Source: Sphingomonas hengshuiensis (lineage in GTDB: Bacteria; Pseudomonadota; Alphaproteobacteria; Sphingomonadales; Sphingomonadaceae). From it: a stretch of DNA of 64,000 nt. The stretch lies in assembly GCF_000935025.1 (NCBI RefSeq), contig NZ_CP010836.1, positions 1,302,001 through 1,366,000 of the forward strand. Reading direction: 5' to 3'. The notes under the pieces were generated by a model. That model had not been told where the DNA came from and did not search any database. It was given only the letters and a program-made list of their open reading frames with translations. Below are positions 43,963 to 52,749 of this stretch, in pieces (the first letter of the stretch is position 1; each line of letters begins with the position of its first letter). Position numbers and translations under genes: made by a program.

Positions 43963-44328
43963 GTGGCTCTACGACAGGGCGCAGGGGGGGCGCCGTGGCT
44001 TGAGCGCCGGTGATTGGACGAAGGGCTGCTAGCGCACAAACGCGGTCTTTCCAATCCTCCCCCGCCATGGCAGGGCTATCGCATATGGAGCGGGGGGCTT
44101 CTCCCACTTTCCGTCATGCTGAACTTGTTTCAGCATCCAACCCTCCGCCAGCATTGCCGTCGCTTGTTGCGCCATGGATGCTGAAACAAGTTCAGCATGA
44201 CAGCGGTGATAAAGGGCGTCCGCATCCAAAATGCGATCGCGCCAAGGTCAGTCGTTCATTGTGCGGCGTCGCTTGCCCAGAACCGGGCTTTCGTTCAGCC
44301 TCGCGACGACAAATCAGCGGGAGACAGT
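43963..44328. other. Intergenic region with REP-like palindrome
   Basis: This 366-base gap between mutL and the next gene holds the 27-bp-arm inverted repeat at 44113-44201. Apart from this I see no gene. Two short Gly/Pro-coding frames are compositional noise. Confidence 0.55.
44113..44201. repeat. REP-like palindrome, 27-bp perfect arms
   Basis: The left arm (44113-44139, beginning GTCATGCTGAACTTG) and right arm (44175-44201) are exact reverse complements separated by 35 bases. I recall this sequence as a common dispersed intergenic repeat in sphingomonads and some other proteobacteria. Each arm also contains an inner short palindrome (GCTGAA...TTCAGC), so a two-level stem can form. No transposase lies beside it. 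Confidence 0.8.
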
Positions 44329-44733
44329 GTGGCGAAAATAATGATCCGTGATTTGGACAATGGCATCCTCGCATTTGATCTGCGTCACTTACTTCGTGTG
44401 CTCGCGCCGCACTCGCTCGCAGCCGTTTGGACGATCTCATCTCCCGACGAATCCCGCTTTGAGGCGACAGGCGCCGGAGGCATCCGCCTTGAGGAGCTTG
44501 CTGAGTCATCGTCTGCGATTGGCGGTGACGAGCTTCTCGTCCTTGCCGATGACACCGTGCAGGTGATCTGGGGTAACTTCGTGGGCAAGCTGCCCCAAAA
44601 TCCACACGAGGAATGGCTCACCATCCGGGCGTTCGATAGTTCGTTTTATGAGGTCGAGTCGTCAGATGAGGCTTCGATTGCCCACGTCGTTTCGCACTTC
44701 TGCGACGTCCGGTTTGTAGAGGGCACGCGCTGA
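44329..44733 (+). CDS. Hypothetical protein, small acidic, unknown family
   Basis: A 134-residue protein from GTG 44329, which has GGGAGA just upstream; ATG 44344 would give a protein five residues shorter. It is acidic, soluble and without signal peptide or membrane helices. The pattern (I-R-D-L-D-N-G-I-L-A-F-D-L start, alternating strands and helices, C-terminal D-V-R-F-V) looks like a small alpha/beta protein. Base use is less GC-extreme than in its neighbours and it directly follows a dispersed palindrome, so it may be acquired. I do not recognise the family. Confidence 0.55.
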   Translation: MAKIMIRDLDNGILAFDLRHLLRVLAPHSLAAVWTISSPDESRFEATGAGGIRLEELAESSSAIGGDELLVLADDTVQVIWGNFVGKLPQNPHEEWLTIRAFDSSFYEVESSDEASIAHVVSHFCDVRFVEGTR

Positions 44734-45184
44734 AAGCTGCCCGACCGCTCCCCACCAATTCCGGGCACTCGCGGCGAGCTTCGCCCGTACCGTCCGACGC
44801 AGCAGCCCCCCTTGCAATCGCGGCGATGTTCGCCATATGTACCAAACTTGTCGCCTTCCGGCGACCGCTCTTTGATTCCGTAAGATACCCCCTCACGCGC
44901 ACGAAGCGGCGCGCTTCGCGGGCTCGACCCATGTTCCGGCTGGCGGTTCCCGCCAACCCTCCACGAGCCTAAACTTCCTAAACTTCGCATCCCCTCGCCA
45001 GCCCGTGGCGAGGCCTGCCGAGAAACGCGCATACGCCTAAACTTCCTAAACTTCGCTCGGTGGCCACCACCCCGGCGCGGTGGTTCTCCACCAACTTCCG
45101 CCATCCCTCGCTTCGCGTTTTTTACAGGCTCACCTTGGCCAAACCGGCACCTCTCGCCATCGCGAAGCGGTTCGGGCGGAAGGC
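44734..45184. other. Intergenic region with direct repeats
   Basis: This 451-base gap separates the hypothetical gene (plus) and map (minus), which converge here. It contains two copies of a 21-base repeat (44968-44988, 45036-45056) and several GC-rich imperfect stems, for example around 45060-45095. No coding frame is convincing. Confidence 0.55.
44968..45056. repeat. Pair of 21-bp direct repeats built from a 9-mer
   Basis: The 21-mer reading GCGAAGTTTAGGAAGTTTAGG on the minus strand minus its first bases is present at 44968-44988 and 45036-45056, 68 bases apart. Each copy contains the 9-mer AAGTTTAGG twice in tandem, so four copies occur within 89 bases. Confidence 0.75.
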
Positions 45185-46012
45185 TCAACGATAGGGCGGG
45201 CGGTCCAGCCCCTTGGGGCTCAGCGTGAAAATCTCGTGCCCCTGTTCGGTAATCCCGATCGAATGCTCGAACTGTGCCGAGAGCGAGCGATCGCGCGTCA
45301 CTGCGGTCCAGTCGTCGTCGAGGATCTTCACCTCGGGCTTGCCGATGTTGATCATCGGTTCGATCGTGAAGATCATGCCGGGCCGCAATTCGGGGCCGGT
45401 GCCGGGGCGGCCATAATGGAGCACGTCGGGCTGGTCGTGATAGACGAGCCCCACGCCGTGCCCGACGAAATCGCGGACCACGGCATAGCGGTGCTTCTCG
45501 GCATGGCGCTGGATCGCATGGCCGATATCGCCGAGATGGTTGCCGGGCACCGCCTGCTCGATCCCGCGCATCATGCATTCATAGGTGACATCGACCAGCC
45601 GCCGCGCCTTGAGCGGGACGTCGCCGACCAGGAACATGCGGCTGGTATCACCATGCCATCCGTCGACGACCGCGGTCAGATCGATGTTGAGGATATCGCC
45701 TTCGCTCAGCGTCTTGGCGCCGGGGATGCCGTGGCAGACGACATGATTGACCGAGATGCAGGTCGCATGGGCATAGCCCTTATAGCCGATGTTGATCGGA
45801 ATCGCGCCGGCGGCAACGATCGCGTCGCGCACAAAGTCGTCGAGCGCGGCGGTGCTCACTCCCGGCACGACCAGCGGCACGAGCGCGTCGAGCGTCTCCG
45901 CGGCGATCCGGCCCGCGCGGCGCATCCCTTCAAATGCGTCCGGCCCGTATAATTTGATCGCGTTGGTGCGCGAGCGCGGCGTGTCCGCAGTGACTTCGGT
46001 GTAGAGGGTCAT
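45185..46012 (-). CDS. map: Methionine aminopeptidase, type I
   Basis: A 275-residue enzyme that removes the initiator methionine from nascent proteins. It has the pita-bread fold motifs and metal ligands: V-N-H-V-V-C-H-G-I-P, I-L-N-I-D-L-T (Asp), G-D-T-S-R-M-F (Asp), G-H-G-V-G (His), F-T-I-E-P-M (Glu) and a final Q-F-E-H (Glu). ATG 46012 is preceded by a TAGGTGGGGG ribosome site; the longer frame upstream overlaps the next gene's end without family similarity. Confidence 0.95.
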   Translation of the reverse strand: MTLYTEVTADTPRSRTNAIKLYGPDAFEGMRRAGRIAAETLDALVPLVVPGVSTAALDDFVRDAIVAAGAIPINIGYKGYAHATCISVNHVVCHGIPGAKTLSEGDILNIDLTAVVDGWHGDTSRMFLVGDVPLKARRLVDVTYECMMRGIEQAVPGNHLGDIGHAIQRHAEKHRYAVVRDFVGHGVGLVYHDQPDVLHYGRPGTGPELRPGMIFTIEPMINIGKPEVKILDDDWTAVTRDRSLSAQFEHSIGITEQGHEIFTLSPKGLDRPPYR

Positions 46013-46065
46013 GCCCCCACCTAGATAGATCGCGCCGGTTTTCCAATGCTCTAGGCAAACACGGG

Positions 46066-46716
46066 CTATCGAGGAGCAGCGGGGAGCACCGGCTGTCCGT
46101 TCACCGTCGCGCTGAAATCGACCACGCACATATAGCGATAGCCGCGGTGCGGCCCGCAGCCGACTCCGGCGAAGCGATAGCCGGGCTGGAACACCAGCGC
46201 GCGGTGCCCCCGCCCGCGCACGCCGTCGTCGATAATGAGCTGTCGCACCACCATGTCGGGATCGGCAAAGCCATAGGCGATGCCCTCGCCGACATAGATG
46301 CCGCCGCCGCGCCGCCGCATCCGCTCGCCGGGCGTGCTGCCTGCTGCCGAGGCGTGGCCCACGGCGCCGGTTTCGCCCTGCGCATCGGCATGGTCGCGCG
46401 CCGCCAGCGTCAGCAGATCGGCCCGTGTCAGCGGCGGCAGCGGCGGCTGGCGCTCGAGAAAGGCGATCGCCTCGTCCACCGCACTGCGTCCCTCGATCGT
46501 CGCGACGTCATGCTCCTCGCCGGGCAGGCGGACGATGCGCCCGTCGAACCAGCGCGCATAGTCGCGCAGTTGCTCGGCATAGGCCCGCGGCTGGGTGCGC
46601 GCGAAGTTGATCCGGTCGAGAACGGCCCGCTCGATATCGGCGCGATCGGCGGTGGCGGCGGCGAGCAGCGGCGTGCAGCCCAGCAAGGCTGCGATGGCGA
46701 TCCGGCATATGTGCAT
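46066..46716 (-). CDS. CAP-domain (SCP/PR-1 family) secreted protein
   Basis: A 216-residue protein with a signal peptide (about 1-21) and a bacterial CAP/YkwD-like domain: L-D-R-I-N-F-A-R-T-Q-P-R-A-Y-A near the start, L-L-T-L-A-A-R-D-H-A-D-A-Q, G-H-A-S-A-A-G...G-E-R-M-R-R-R-G, and R-G-H-R-A-L-V-F-Q-P-G-Y. These hold the family His and Glu residues. Start ATG 46716 has GGGGAG eight bases upstream. The function of bacterial CAP proteins is mostly unknown (cell-wall or protease-like roles are proposed). It precedes map by 53 bases on the same strand. Confidence 0.82.
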   Translation of the reverse strand: MHICRIAIAALLGCTPLLAAATADRADIERAVLDRINFARTQPRAYAEQLRDYARWFDGRIVRLPGEEHDVATIEGRSAVDEAIAFLERQPPLPPLTRADLLTLAARDHADAQGETGAVGHASAAGSTPGERMRRRGGGIYVGEGIAYGFADPDMVVRQLIIDDGVRGRGHRALVFQPGYRFAGVGCGPHRGYRYMCVVDFSATVNGQPVLPAAPR

Positions 46717-46846
46717 GGCAAGAGCTCCCCGCCGCTTCGCTATAGCGCGCACCTGAACCGCCGCCGAACCGCAGCGTCGCGCCCGCGCAACCTAAGCCCG
46801 ATTGCCTCGTTTAACCGACGAACCCCACGCACAAGGCCGCTCCCCC

Positions 46847-46924
46847 ATGACCAAGTTCTTCCCCGTCGTGATGGCGTTGATCCCGCTTGCCGCAATGATC
46901 GGCGCCTGCGTGACCTGCCCCTGA
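46847..46924 (+). CDS. 25-residue lipoprotein-like peptide
   Basis: A tiny ORF, ATG 46847 to TGA 46924. It has a Lys near the start, a hydrophobic core and a lipobox-like I-G-A-C at residues 18-21, then ends V-T-C-P. If processed, only five residues (C-V-T-C-P) would remain on the lipid anchor. It is followed within 30 bases by a strong bidirectional terminator and sits in a gap between divergent CAP and convergent rplI, which supports it as a transcribed unit. No family is recognised. Confidence 0.5.
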   Translation: MTKFFPVVMALIPLAAMIGACVTCP

Positions 46925-46951
46925 AGGCCGTCCGCCCGGCAACCCCAAACG

Positions 46952-46986
46952 AAAAGCGCCGCCGCAGTCTCCTGCGGCGGCGCTTT
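46952..46986. terminator. Bidirectional intrinsic terminator
   Basis: Arms GCGCCGCCGCAG (46956-46967) and CTGCGGCGGCGC (46972-46983) make a perfect 12-bp stem with a 4-base loop, flanked by AAAA on the left and TTT on the right. It can end the small + strand ORF and the - strand rpsF-rpsR-rplI operon. Confidence 0.85.
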
Positions 46987-47009
46987 CGCATTCGGGTCGG
47001 CGAAGGGGT

Positions 47010-47609
47010 TTAGCCCTGCGCTTCGTCCTCGGCGGGAGCGGACTGGACCTCGGCGGTCGCGCCCGGCTCGGCGTTCGGATCGTAATCCTCGATGAAGCCG
47101 GCTTCGTCCTTCTCGAACATCGCGGACATCACGTCGACGCCCTGCGACTGCATCTCGGCCTCTTCCGGCGAGCGAGCGACGTTGACCTTGACGGTCACCG
47201 ACACTTCGGGGTGCAGCGCGACGCGGACTTCGTACACGCCGATCGCCTTGATCGGACGGTCGAGCACGACCTGCGCCTTGGTCACCTTGTGGCCGTCGGC
47301 GACGAGCGCATCGACCAGGTCGCGCGCGGCGACCGAGCCATAGAGCTGGCCGGTGTTCGACGCCTGGCGGATCAGCGTGACCGCTGCGTCCTTGAAGCTG
47401 TCGGCATCCTTTTCGGCGACCGAACGACGCGCCGCATTGTCCGATTCGATCCGCGCGCGGTTCGCTTCGAAGACCTTGCGGTTGGCTGCGTTCGAACGCA
47501 GCGCCTTCTTGTTGGGAAGGAGGAAGTTGCGGGCGAACCCGTCCTTCACCTTCACGACATCGCCAATGGCGCCGAGCTTCTCGACGCGCTCAAGCAGAAT
47601 GACTTCCAT
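47010..47609 (-). CDS. rplI: 50S ribosomal protein L9
   Basis: A 199-residue L9. The N-domain M-E-V-I-L-L-E-R-V-E-K-L-G and G-F-A-R-N-F-L-L-P-N-K-K-A binds 23S rRNA; a long connecting helix leads to the C-domain (G-Q-L-Y-G-S-V, I-G-V-Y-E-V-R-V-A-L-H-P-E-V). A 45-residue acidic tail extends beyond the roughly 150 residues of E. coli L9, as in many alphaproteobacteria. Last gene of the rpsF operon. Confidence 0.97.
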   Translation of the reverse strand: MEVILLERVEKLGAIGDVVKVKDGFARNFLLPNKKALRSNAANRKVFEANRARIESDNAARRSVAEKDADSFKDAAVTLIRQASNTGQLYGSVAARDLVDALVADGHKVTKAQVVLDRPIKAIGVYEVRVALHPEVSVTVKVNVARSPEEAEMQSQGVDVMSAMFEKDEAGFIEDYDPNAEPGATAEVQSAPAEDEAQG

Positions 47610-47621
47610 GTCCCGCGCTCC

Positions 47622-47846
47622 TTACTTGACGATGTAGGGCAGCAGGCCCAGGTGACGGGCGCGCTTGATGGCCTGGGCCAGTTCGCGCTGCTTCTTCGCG
47701 CTCACCGAAGTGATACGCGACGGGACGATCTTGCCGCGCTCCGAGACGAAGCCCTGGAGCAGCCGGACGTCCTTATAGTCGATCCGGGGAGCATCCTTCG
47801 CGGAGAAGGGGCAGCTCTTGCGACGGCGGAAAAAGGGGCGTGCCAT
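47622..47846 (-). CDS. rpsR: 30S ribosomal protein S18
   Basis: A 74-residue basic protein of the usual size, with [23 protein letters not shown] and A-R-H-L-G-L-L-P-Y. It binds S6 in the small subunit. It is placed 14 bases after rpsF and 12 before rplI, the conserved order. Confidence 0.97.
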   Translation of the reverse strand: MARPFFRRRKSCPFSAKDAPRIDYKDVRLLQGFVSERGKIVPSRITSVSAKKQRELAQAIKRARHLGLLPYIVK

Positions 47847-47860
47847 GTCTCGATAACTCC

Positions 47861-48241
47861 TTATTCGCCGCCGAAGCCGGCATCGTCGCGATCACGACGG
47901 CCGCGACGCTCGCGGTCGGCGCCCTTGCGCATCATCACGGTCGGACCTTCTTCCAGCGTATCGACCTTGACGGTCATGTAGCGGATGACGTCTTCGTTGA
48001 TCTGCGTCTGGCGCTCCAACTCGGCGACCACGCCTGCGGGCGCGTCGATTTCGAGCATCACGTAATGCGCCTTGCGGTTCTTCGCGATGCGATAGGCGAG
48101 GCTGCGAAGACCCCAGGTCTCGGTCTTTACGACCTTGCCGTTATTGTCTTCGACGATCTTGGTGGCGGTTTCCGCCAGTGCGTCCACTTGCGCCTGTGCC
48201 AGGTCCTGGCGCGCAAGGAACACGTGCTCGTACAGAGCCAT
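47861..48241 (-). CDS. rpsF: 30S ribosomal protein S6
   Basis: A 126-residue S6 starting [11 protein letters not shown], with [18 protein letters not shown] and an Arg/Asp/Gly-rich tail. I use ATG 48241; longer frames run into the upstream leader, which has no coding character. First gene of the operon; its promoter should lie in the 151-base gap to 48392. Confidence 0.97.
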   Translation of the reverse strand: MALYEHVFLARQDLAQAQVDALAETATKIVEDNNGKVVKTETWGLRSLAYRIAKNRKAHYVMLEIDAPAGVVAELERQTQINEDVIRYMTVKVDTLEEGPTVMMRKGADRERRGRRDRDDAGFGGE

Positions 48242-48392
48242 GCGTTTCTTCTCACTGTTGGCCGATCGCTGACGCCGCACCCTGCGGACGCCCCTCCGGC
48301 TGTCGTCTTCCAATGCAACACGAGCGGAAAGCCAAAGCCTCCGCTCGCGAAGTGAGGGCCTATAGCGAAACCCCGGGCGATTGGCAAGCCGG

Positions 48393-49331
48393 TCAGGGTG
48401 CCTTTGCCGGCTCGGCGGCGCGCAGGTCGGTGATGACGCGCCCGTCCGCAGTGAACCAGCCCTCGGGATCGTCCTCGCTCGCGATGTCGAACGGCAGCGG
48501 CTCGCGAATCGGGCCGCAGCTACGGCGCGGCGTCGCGACGCACTCCACATCGCGCCCCCGGAAGCGCACCATTACCCAGCCAGTGCCCCCGCCCGCCAGC
48601 GGATATTCGCTGCGCAGGTCGTACTGCCGGTTCTTCTTGAACTTGCGCGGCCATTCGGGCGGGCCGAAGCGATCGCCGGGGATGCCTGCGGGGGTCCAGG
48701 AAAAGGATTCCAGCTCGGCCGCGGCGAAGAACTTCTCTTCCGGGGTGCCCGAGCGCAGCTTCGAGTCGAGCGTGCGCAGCCGTTGGTCGCGGCGGCTGGC
48801 TTCCCAACGCTGCTGCCGAATCCAGCCCAGGTCGCGCATATGCATCGCGAGCGTGTTGAAATGGACGTCGAACGCATTGGGAATGCCCGCATCGGTCGAG
48901 ATATCGCCGACAAACTCCTTCGAGCCGCAGATCCCGGTCCAGCGGCTGCCGTCGGCCTGGAACAGCTCGCAACTGCCGTCGCCTTTGCGCCGTCCGGTCA
49001 GCGAACCGATCTTCAACCCCTCCGGACCGCGAAACCCGTCCACGGCGTAGAAAAAGCCGATCACGCGCTCGCCATGAAATTCGAGCACGATCTTCACGCC
49101 GCCGCCCACCGTCGCCTTGCGGCAGCGATTGTCGCGATAGGGGCAGGGGATGTCGCGCGCGCCGGCAGGTTGCGACGCGAGCACCGAAGAAATGCCGGTG
49201 TAATTGCCGAAATAGGCGACCTTGCCTTCAAAATCCGGCGCCAGTGCGCTTGGCTCGGGGTCGGGCGCGGCATGGCTGGCCGACGGCGCAAGTGCCAGTG
49301 CGAGCGCGGCTAACAGGATCGCGCGGATCAT
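48393..49331 (-). CDS. Exported protein of unknown function
   Basis: A 312-residue protein with a signal peptide (about 1-22, ending S-H-A-A). The mature part has six Cys, including C-P-Y-R-D-N-R-C and C-G-P; a central stretch rich in Arg/Glu helices (about 165-205); and Trp/Gly-rich C-terminal strands. I do not recognise a family. It stands alone between the rpsF leader and the RcnB-like gene on the same strand. Confidence 0.7.
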   Translation of the reverse strand: MIRAILLAALALALAPSASHAAPDPEPSALAPDFEGKVAYFGNYTGISSVLASQPAGARDIPCPYRDNRCRKATVGGGVKIVLEFHGERVIGFFYAVDGFRGPEGLKIGSLTGRRKGDGSCELFQADGSRWTGICGSKEFVGDISTDAGIPNAFDVHFNTLAMHMRDLGWIRQQRWEASRRDQRLRTLDSKLRSGTPEEKFFAAAELESFSWTPAGIPGDRFGPPEWPRKFKKNRQYDLRSEYPLAGGGTGWVMVRFRGRDVECVATPRRSCGPIREPLPFDIASEDDPEGWFTADGRVITDLRAAEPAKAP

Positions 49332-49411
49332 CAGTCGGTTCCTCCGGGTCGGTCGCGTTAACTATAATCCTTAACGCATGCGAAACGAAGAATCGAATCC
49401 GCAAACGCAAA

Positions 49412-49433
49412 CGGCGGAGCCTAAGCCCCGCCG
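49412..49433 (-). terminator. Hairpin terminator after the RcnB-like gene
   Basis: A 9-bp stem with one G-U pair (49412-49420 with 49425-49433) and a 4-base loop, 28 bases after the stop at 49461. On the minus strand it is followed by TTTGCGTTTGCG, a weak T-tract. Confidence 0.6.
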
Positions 49434-49460
49434 CGCGTCGTTTCGTTGTATTGAAGCGTG

Positions 49461-49829
49461 TTACCGGATCATGTTCGCGAACACTGCGGAGATGATCCCG
49501 CTCGTGACGCCGACCAGCACCGCGTCATTGCCCGACTGGACATAGCGATAGCCGCGCGGCGGCGCCTTCAGGCCGCGATACTTGCGATAATCGATCTGGC
49601 GATAGTTGCGCGCCTGGCGGCTGTCGAAACGCTCGCCGCGCTTCCAGTTGCGATACTGGTTCTGCTGCGGTCCGCGCTGCACCGTGCGCTGCTTGACGAC
49701 GGTGGTGCCGTTGGGGCGCTGCTTGACCACGGTCCGCTGGGTTTCCTGCCGCTGCTGCTGCGGCGCGGCGGCGAGCGCGGGGGTGGCGACCAGCGTTGCG
49801 GCGACAATGCCCAGGATGAACTTCTTCAT
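49461..49829 (-). CDS. RcnB-family periplasmic protein
   Basis: A 122-residue protein with signal peptide (cleavage near residue 21 after A-L-A-A). A Gln/Arg-rich linker is followed by the RcnB signature: W-K-R-G-E-R-F, Y-R-K-Y-R-G-L, P-P-R-G-Y-R-Y-V and G-N-D-A-V-L-V, with a hydrophobic end. E. coli RcnB helps nickel/cobalt homeostasis, but the large alphaproteobacterial group is uncharacterised, so a metal role here is not proven. Confidence 0.78.
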   Translation of the reverse strand: MKKFILGIVAATLVATPALAAAPQQQRQETQRTVVKQRPNGTTVVKQRTVQRGPQQNQYRNWKRGERFDSRQARNYRQIDYRKYRGLKAPPRGYRYVQSGNDAVLVGVTSGIISAVFANMIR

Positions 49830-50021
49830 GACGATACTCCTCGTTTCGTAAAACCGAACGCCGTCTCTGGCGTTGAACCCTAATTAGGGGCCCGATGTCG
49901 CAGCCATATGCCGTACGCGACCCTGAATGGTCGCAAAGTGTCGCACGCGGGTCGGGCTTGCATCCGGTGGTGCGATGGTCCTAACGCGCGGCCCCACATT
50001 AGGGTGCGTCGAGGAGAGCAT

Positions 50022-50957
50022 ATGCGCGCGTTCATCTTTCCCGGTCAGGGAAGCCAGGCCGTCGGCATGGGCAGCGCGCTGGCCGCGGCGAGCCCGCATG
50101 CCCGCGAAGTCTTTCAGGAAGTCGACGAGGCGCTGGGGCAGAGCCTGTCCAAGCTCATGGCGGAAGGGCCGGAGGACCAGCTGATGCTGACCGCCAATGC
50201 CCAGCCGGCGATCATGGCGAATGCGATTGCGGTGCTGCGCGTGCTGGAGCGCGAGGGCGGCATCCGGCTGGCCGAGGTCGCCGATTTCGTCGCCGGGCAC
50301 AGCCTGGGCGAATATACCGCGCTATGCGCAGCGGGCAGCCTCGACCTGAGCACCACGGCGCGGCTGTTGCGGATTCGCGGCGAGGCGATGCAGGCGGCGG
50401 TGCCGGTGGGGATCGGCGCGATGGCCGCGCTGCTCGGCGCCGACCTGACCAAGGCGCAGGCCATTGCGGATGCGGCGGCCGAGGGGCAGGTGTGCACCGT
50501 CGCCAACGACAATGATCCGACGCAGGTCGTGATTTCGGGCCACCGCGAGGCGATCGAGCGCGCCATCGCCATCGCCAAGGATCATGGCGCCAAGCGCGGG
50601 ATTTTGCTGCCGGTCTCGGCGCCGTTCCACTGCCCACTGATGCAGCCTGCCGCCGAGGCGATGGCGGAAGCGCTGGCCGCCGTCGCGATCCAAGCGCCGT
50701 TGGTCCCGCTCTACGCCAACGTCACCGCCGCGCCCGTCGCCGACCCGGACACGATCCGCACGCTGCTGGTCGAGCAGGTGACGGGCATGGTCCGCTGGCG
50801 CGAATCGGTGCTGGCGATGCATGCCGCCGGCGTGGAGAGCTTCGTCGAGCTGGGCGGCAAGGTGCTCGGCGGCATGGTCAAGCGCATCGCCCCGGACGCG
50901 GCACCGGTCAGCGTGGTCTCGATGGATGATATCGAGGGGCTGCTGAAGGGGCTTTGA
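50022..50957 (+). CDS. fabD: Malonyl-CoA:ACP transacylase
   Basis: A 311-residue FabD that loads malonate on acyl carrier protein. It has F-P-G-Q-G-S-Q at the start, the nucleophile Ser94 in G-H-S-L-G-E, and P-V-S-A-P-F-H-C with the catalytic His, then Q-V. ATG 50022 has GAGGAGA just upstream, and a longer frame (from 49908) lacks family similarity. It opens the fabD-fabG-acpP-fabF fatty-acid cluster. Confidence 0.96.
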   Translation: MRAFIFPGQGSQAVGMGSALAAASPHAREVFQEVDEALGQSLSKLMAEGPEDQLMLTANAQPAIMANAIAVLRVLEREGGIRLAEVADFVAGHSLGEYTALCAAGSLDLSTTARLLRIRGEAMQAAVPVGIGAMAALLGADLTKAQAIADAAAEGQVCTVANDNDPTQVVISGHREAIERAIAIAKDHGAKRGILLPVSAPFHCPLMQPAAEAMAEALAAVAIQAPLVPLYANVTAAPVADPDTIRTLLVEQVTGMVRWRESVLAMHAAGVESFVELGGKVLGGMVKRIAPDAAPVSVVSMDDIEGLLKGL

Positions 50958-51010
50958 TTTTTTCACGCGAAGGCGCGAACCCCTAACTTCTTTTTCTACT
51001 GGAGATTTCC

Positions 51011-51748
51011 ATGTTCGACCTCACAGGCATGACCGCCCTCGTCACCGGCGCTTCGGGCGGGATCGGTTCGGCGATTGCGAAGGCGCTCGCGGCGCAGGGG
51101 GCGCGGCTGGCGGTTTCGGGGTCCAATGCTGAGAAGCTGGAGGCGTTTCGCGCCGAGTTGGGTGGCGAGACGGTCGCGCTGCCGTGCAATCTCTCGGACG
51201 GCGCCGCAGTCGATTCGCTGGTGCCTCAGGCCGTCGCCGCGCTCGGCAAGCTGGATATCCTCGTCAACAATGCCGGTGTCACCCGCGACAACCTCGCGAT
51301 GCGGATGAAGGATGAGGAGTGGGACGCGGTGATCCGCGTCAACCTCGAGGCCGCCTTCCGGCTGATGCGCGCTGCTGCCAAGCCGATGATGAAGGCGCGG
51401 TTCGGGCGGATGATCTCGATCACCTCGGTCGTCGGTGCGACCGGCAATCCGGGCCAGGCCAATTATGCCGCGTCGAAGGCGGGGCTGGTCGGCATGTCCA
51501 AGGCGATGGCGCAGGAGCTCGCCAGCCGCAACATCACGGTGAACTGCGTCGCCCCGGGCTTCATCCGCTCGGCGATGACCGACGTGCTGCCCGAGGCGCA
51601 GAAGACCGCGCTGCTGACGCGAATCCCCGCGGGCGACCTGGGCAGCGGCGACGATATCGGTGCGGCGGTAGTGTATCTCGCCAGCCGCGAAGCCGGCTAT
51701 GTCACCGGCCAGACCTTGCATGTGAACGGCGGGATGGCGATGCTGTGA
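51011..51748 (+). CDS. fabG: 3-oxoacyl-ACP reductase
   Basis: A 245-residue short-chain dehydrogenase that reduces beta-ketoacyl-ACP with NADPH. Motifs: T-G-A-S-G-G-I-G cofactor loop, N-N-A-G, and the catalytic Ser139, Tyr152 and Lys156 (Y-A-A-S-K). The C-terminal G-Q-T-L-H-V-N-G-G-M is typical of FabG. It follows fabD after 53 bases; ribosome site TGGAGA. Confidence 0.96.
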   Translation: MFDLTGMTALVTGASGGIGSAIAKALAAQGARLAVSGSNAEKLEAFRAELGGETVALPCNLSDGAAVDSLVPQAVAALGKLDILVNNAGVTRDNLAMRMKDEEWDAVIRVNLEAAFRLMRAAAKPMMKARFGRMISITSVVGATGNPGQANYAASKAGLVGMSKAMAQELASRNITVNCVAPGFIRSAMTDVLPEAQKTALLTRIPAGDLGSGDDIGAAVVYLASREAGYVTGQTLHVNGGMAML

Positions 51749-51777
51749 TCTGGCCCTGGGGGCAGGAGTCTCAGCAT

Positions 51778-52311
51778 ATGCATATCCTTCCGATCGCCGC
51801 ACTCGCCCTTGCGGCGACAGCGCTCCCGGCGCACGCCGCCGACCTCGCGACGCTCGATTGCGTCGTGAGCAAGCTCGATGCGGCGGCACGTTCCCAAATC
51901 GAAGCCGATGTCGTGCGCAACATGGCCGAAACCGGCAAGCGCCCGACCTATGCGCCCGCCGTCAAGACCGCGCTCAAGGAAGCCGCCACGGCCTGCGCGA
52001 CCGAGCATCAATGGAGCAACCCTGCTGCCGGGGCTGCCGCCATCTATGCCCTCGCCAAGGTTGGCCTGCCGATCGCGCAGCGGGTGGTGGGCGAGCGTGG
52101 CTTCGACGCCGCCGCGCTGGAGGACCAGTTCCAGGCGCTGCCCGAGGAAACGCGCAACCGCGTGCTGACCGCGGAGGAGAACCAGGCGCTGGTGCGCGGC
52201 GCAGTCACCGAGGAAGCCCAGCAGACGCGCGAGAACGCCGAACTGCTCAACGAATATTTTGCGTTCCTGAGCACCGTCCAATATGCTGCGCAGGAATTTT
52301 CGCAGGGGTGA
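51778..52311 (+). CDS. Exported small protein, unknown function
   Basis: A 177-residue protein with a signal peptide (M-H-I-L-P-I-A...A-H-A-A, about 20 residues) and a mostly helical mature part with two Cys (L-D-C-V, T-A-C-A). GGCAGGAG precedes ATG 51778. It sits between fabG and acpP on the same strand, 29 bases after fabG. I do not recognise the family; its conservation between fab genes in related genomes is worth testing. Confidence 0.7.
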   Translation: MHILPIAALALAATALPAHAADLATLDCVVSKLDAAARSQIEADVVRNMAETGKRPTYAPAVKTALKEAATACATEHQWSNPAAGAAAIYALAKVGLPIAQRVVGERGFDAAALEDQFQALPEETRNRVLTAEENQALVRGAVTEEAQQTRENAELLNEYFAFLSTVQYAAQEFSQG

Positions 52312-52413
52312 TGCCCCGAGCGCGGCGTGCGTCGCGCCCTCTTGCAACGGCACCCCCGGCATTCTAGGTGCGTTGATCAAATCGAGCCCCAGTCACAAAG
52401 GAAAACAGGGACC

Positions 52414-52650
52414 ATGTCAGAGATTGAGAGCAAGGTCGTGTCGCTGGTCGTCGACCACCTCGGCGTCGACCAGAAGGACGTCACGCTGGAGGCGAGCTTC
52501 ATCGACGACCTCGGCGCGGACAGCCTCGACATCGTCGAGCTGGTCATGGCGTTCGAGGAAGAATTCGGCGTCGAGATCCCCGACGAAGCCGCGGAAAAGA
52601 TCGGGACGGTCCGCGACGCCGTCGACTATATCACGGCCAACAAGGCCTGA
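52414..52650 (+). CDS. acpP: Acyl carrier protein
   Basis: A 78-residue acidic four-helix carrier of fatty-acid synthesis. The phosphopantetheine attachment site is Ser37 in G-A-D-S-L-D-I-V-E. Length and sequence are standard. It is followed by a strong hairpin with T-run before fabF. Confidence 0.98.
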   Translation: MSEIESKVVSLVVDHLGVDQKDVTLEASFIDDLGADSLDIVELVMAFEEEFGVEIPDEAAEKIGTVRDAVDYITANKA

Positions 52651-52694
52651 CGGCAGCCGGCGGAACCCGCCTGGACGGGACCGGTACGGTAATC

Positions 52695-52749
52695 AACGGC
52701 TTCCCGTCCCCGGGTATATCAGGAGGGACGGGGAGCCGTTCTGTTTTTT
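52695..52749 (+). terminator. Intrinsic terminator between acpP and fabF
   Basis: A 16-bp stem with one G-U pair (52695-52710 with 52725-52740), a 14-base loop, and six T (52744-52749) form a classical terminator 45 bases after acpP. The fabF start is 22 bases after the T-run, so this may allow high acpP expression with partial read-through into fabF. Confidence 0.82.
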
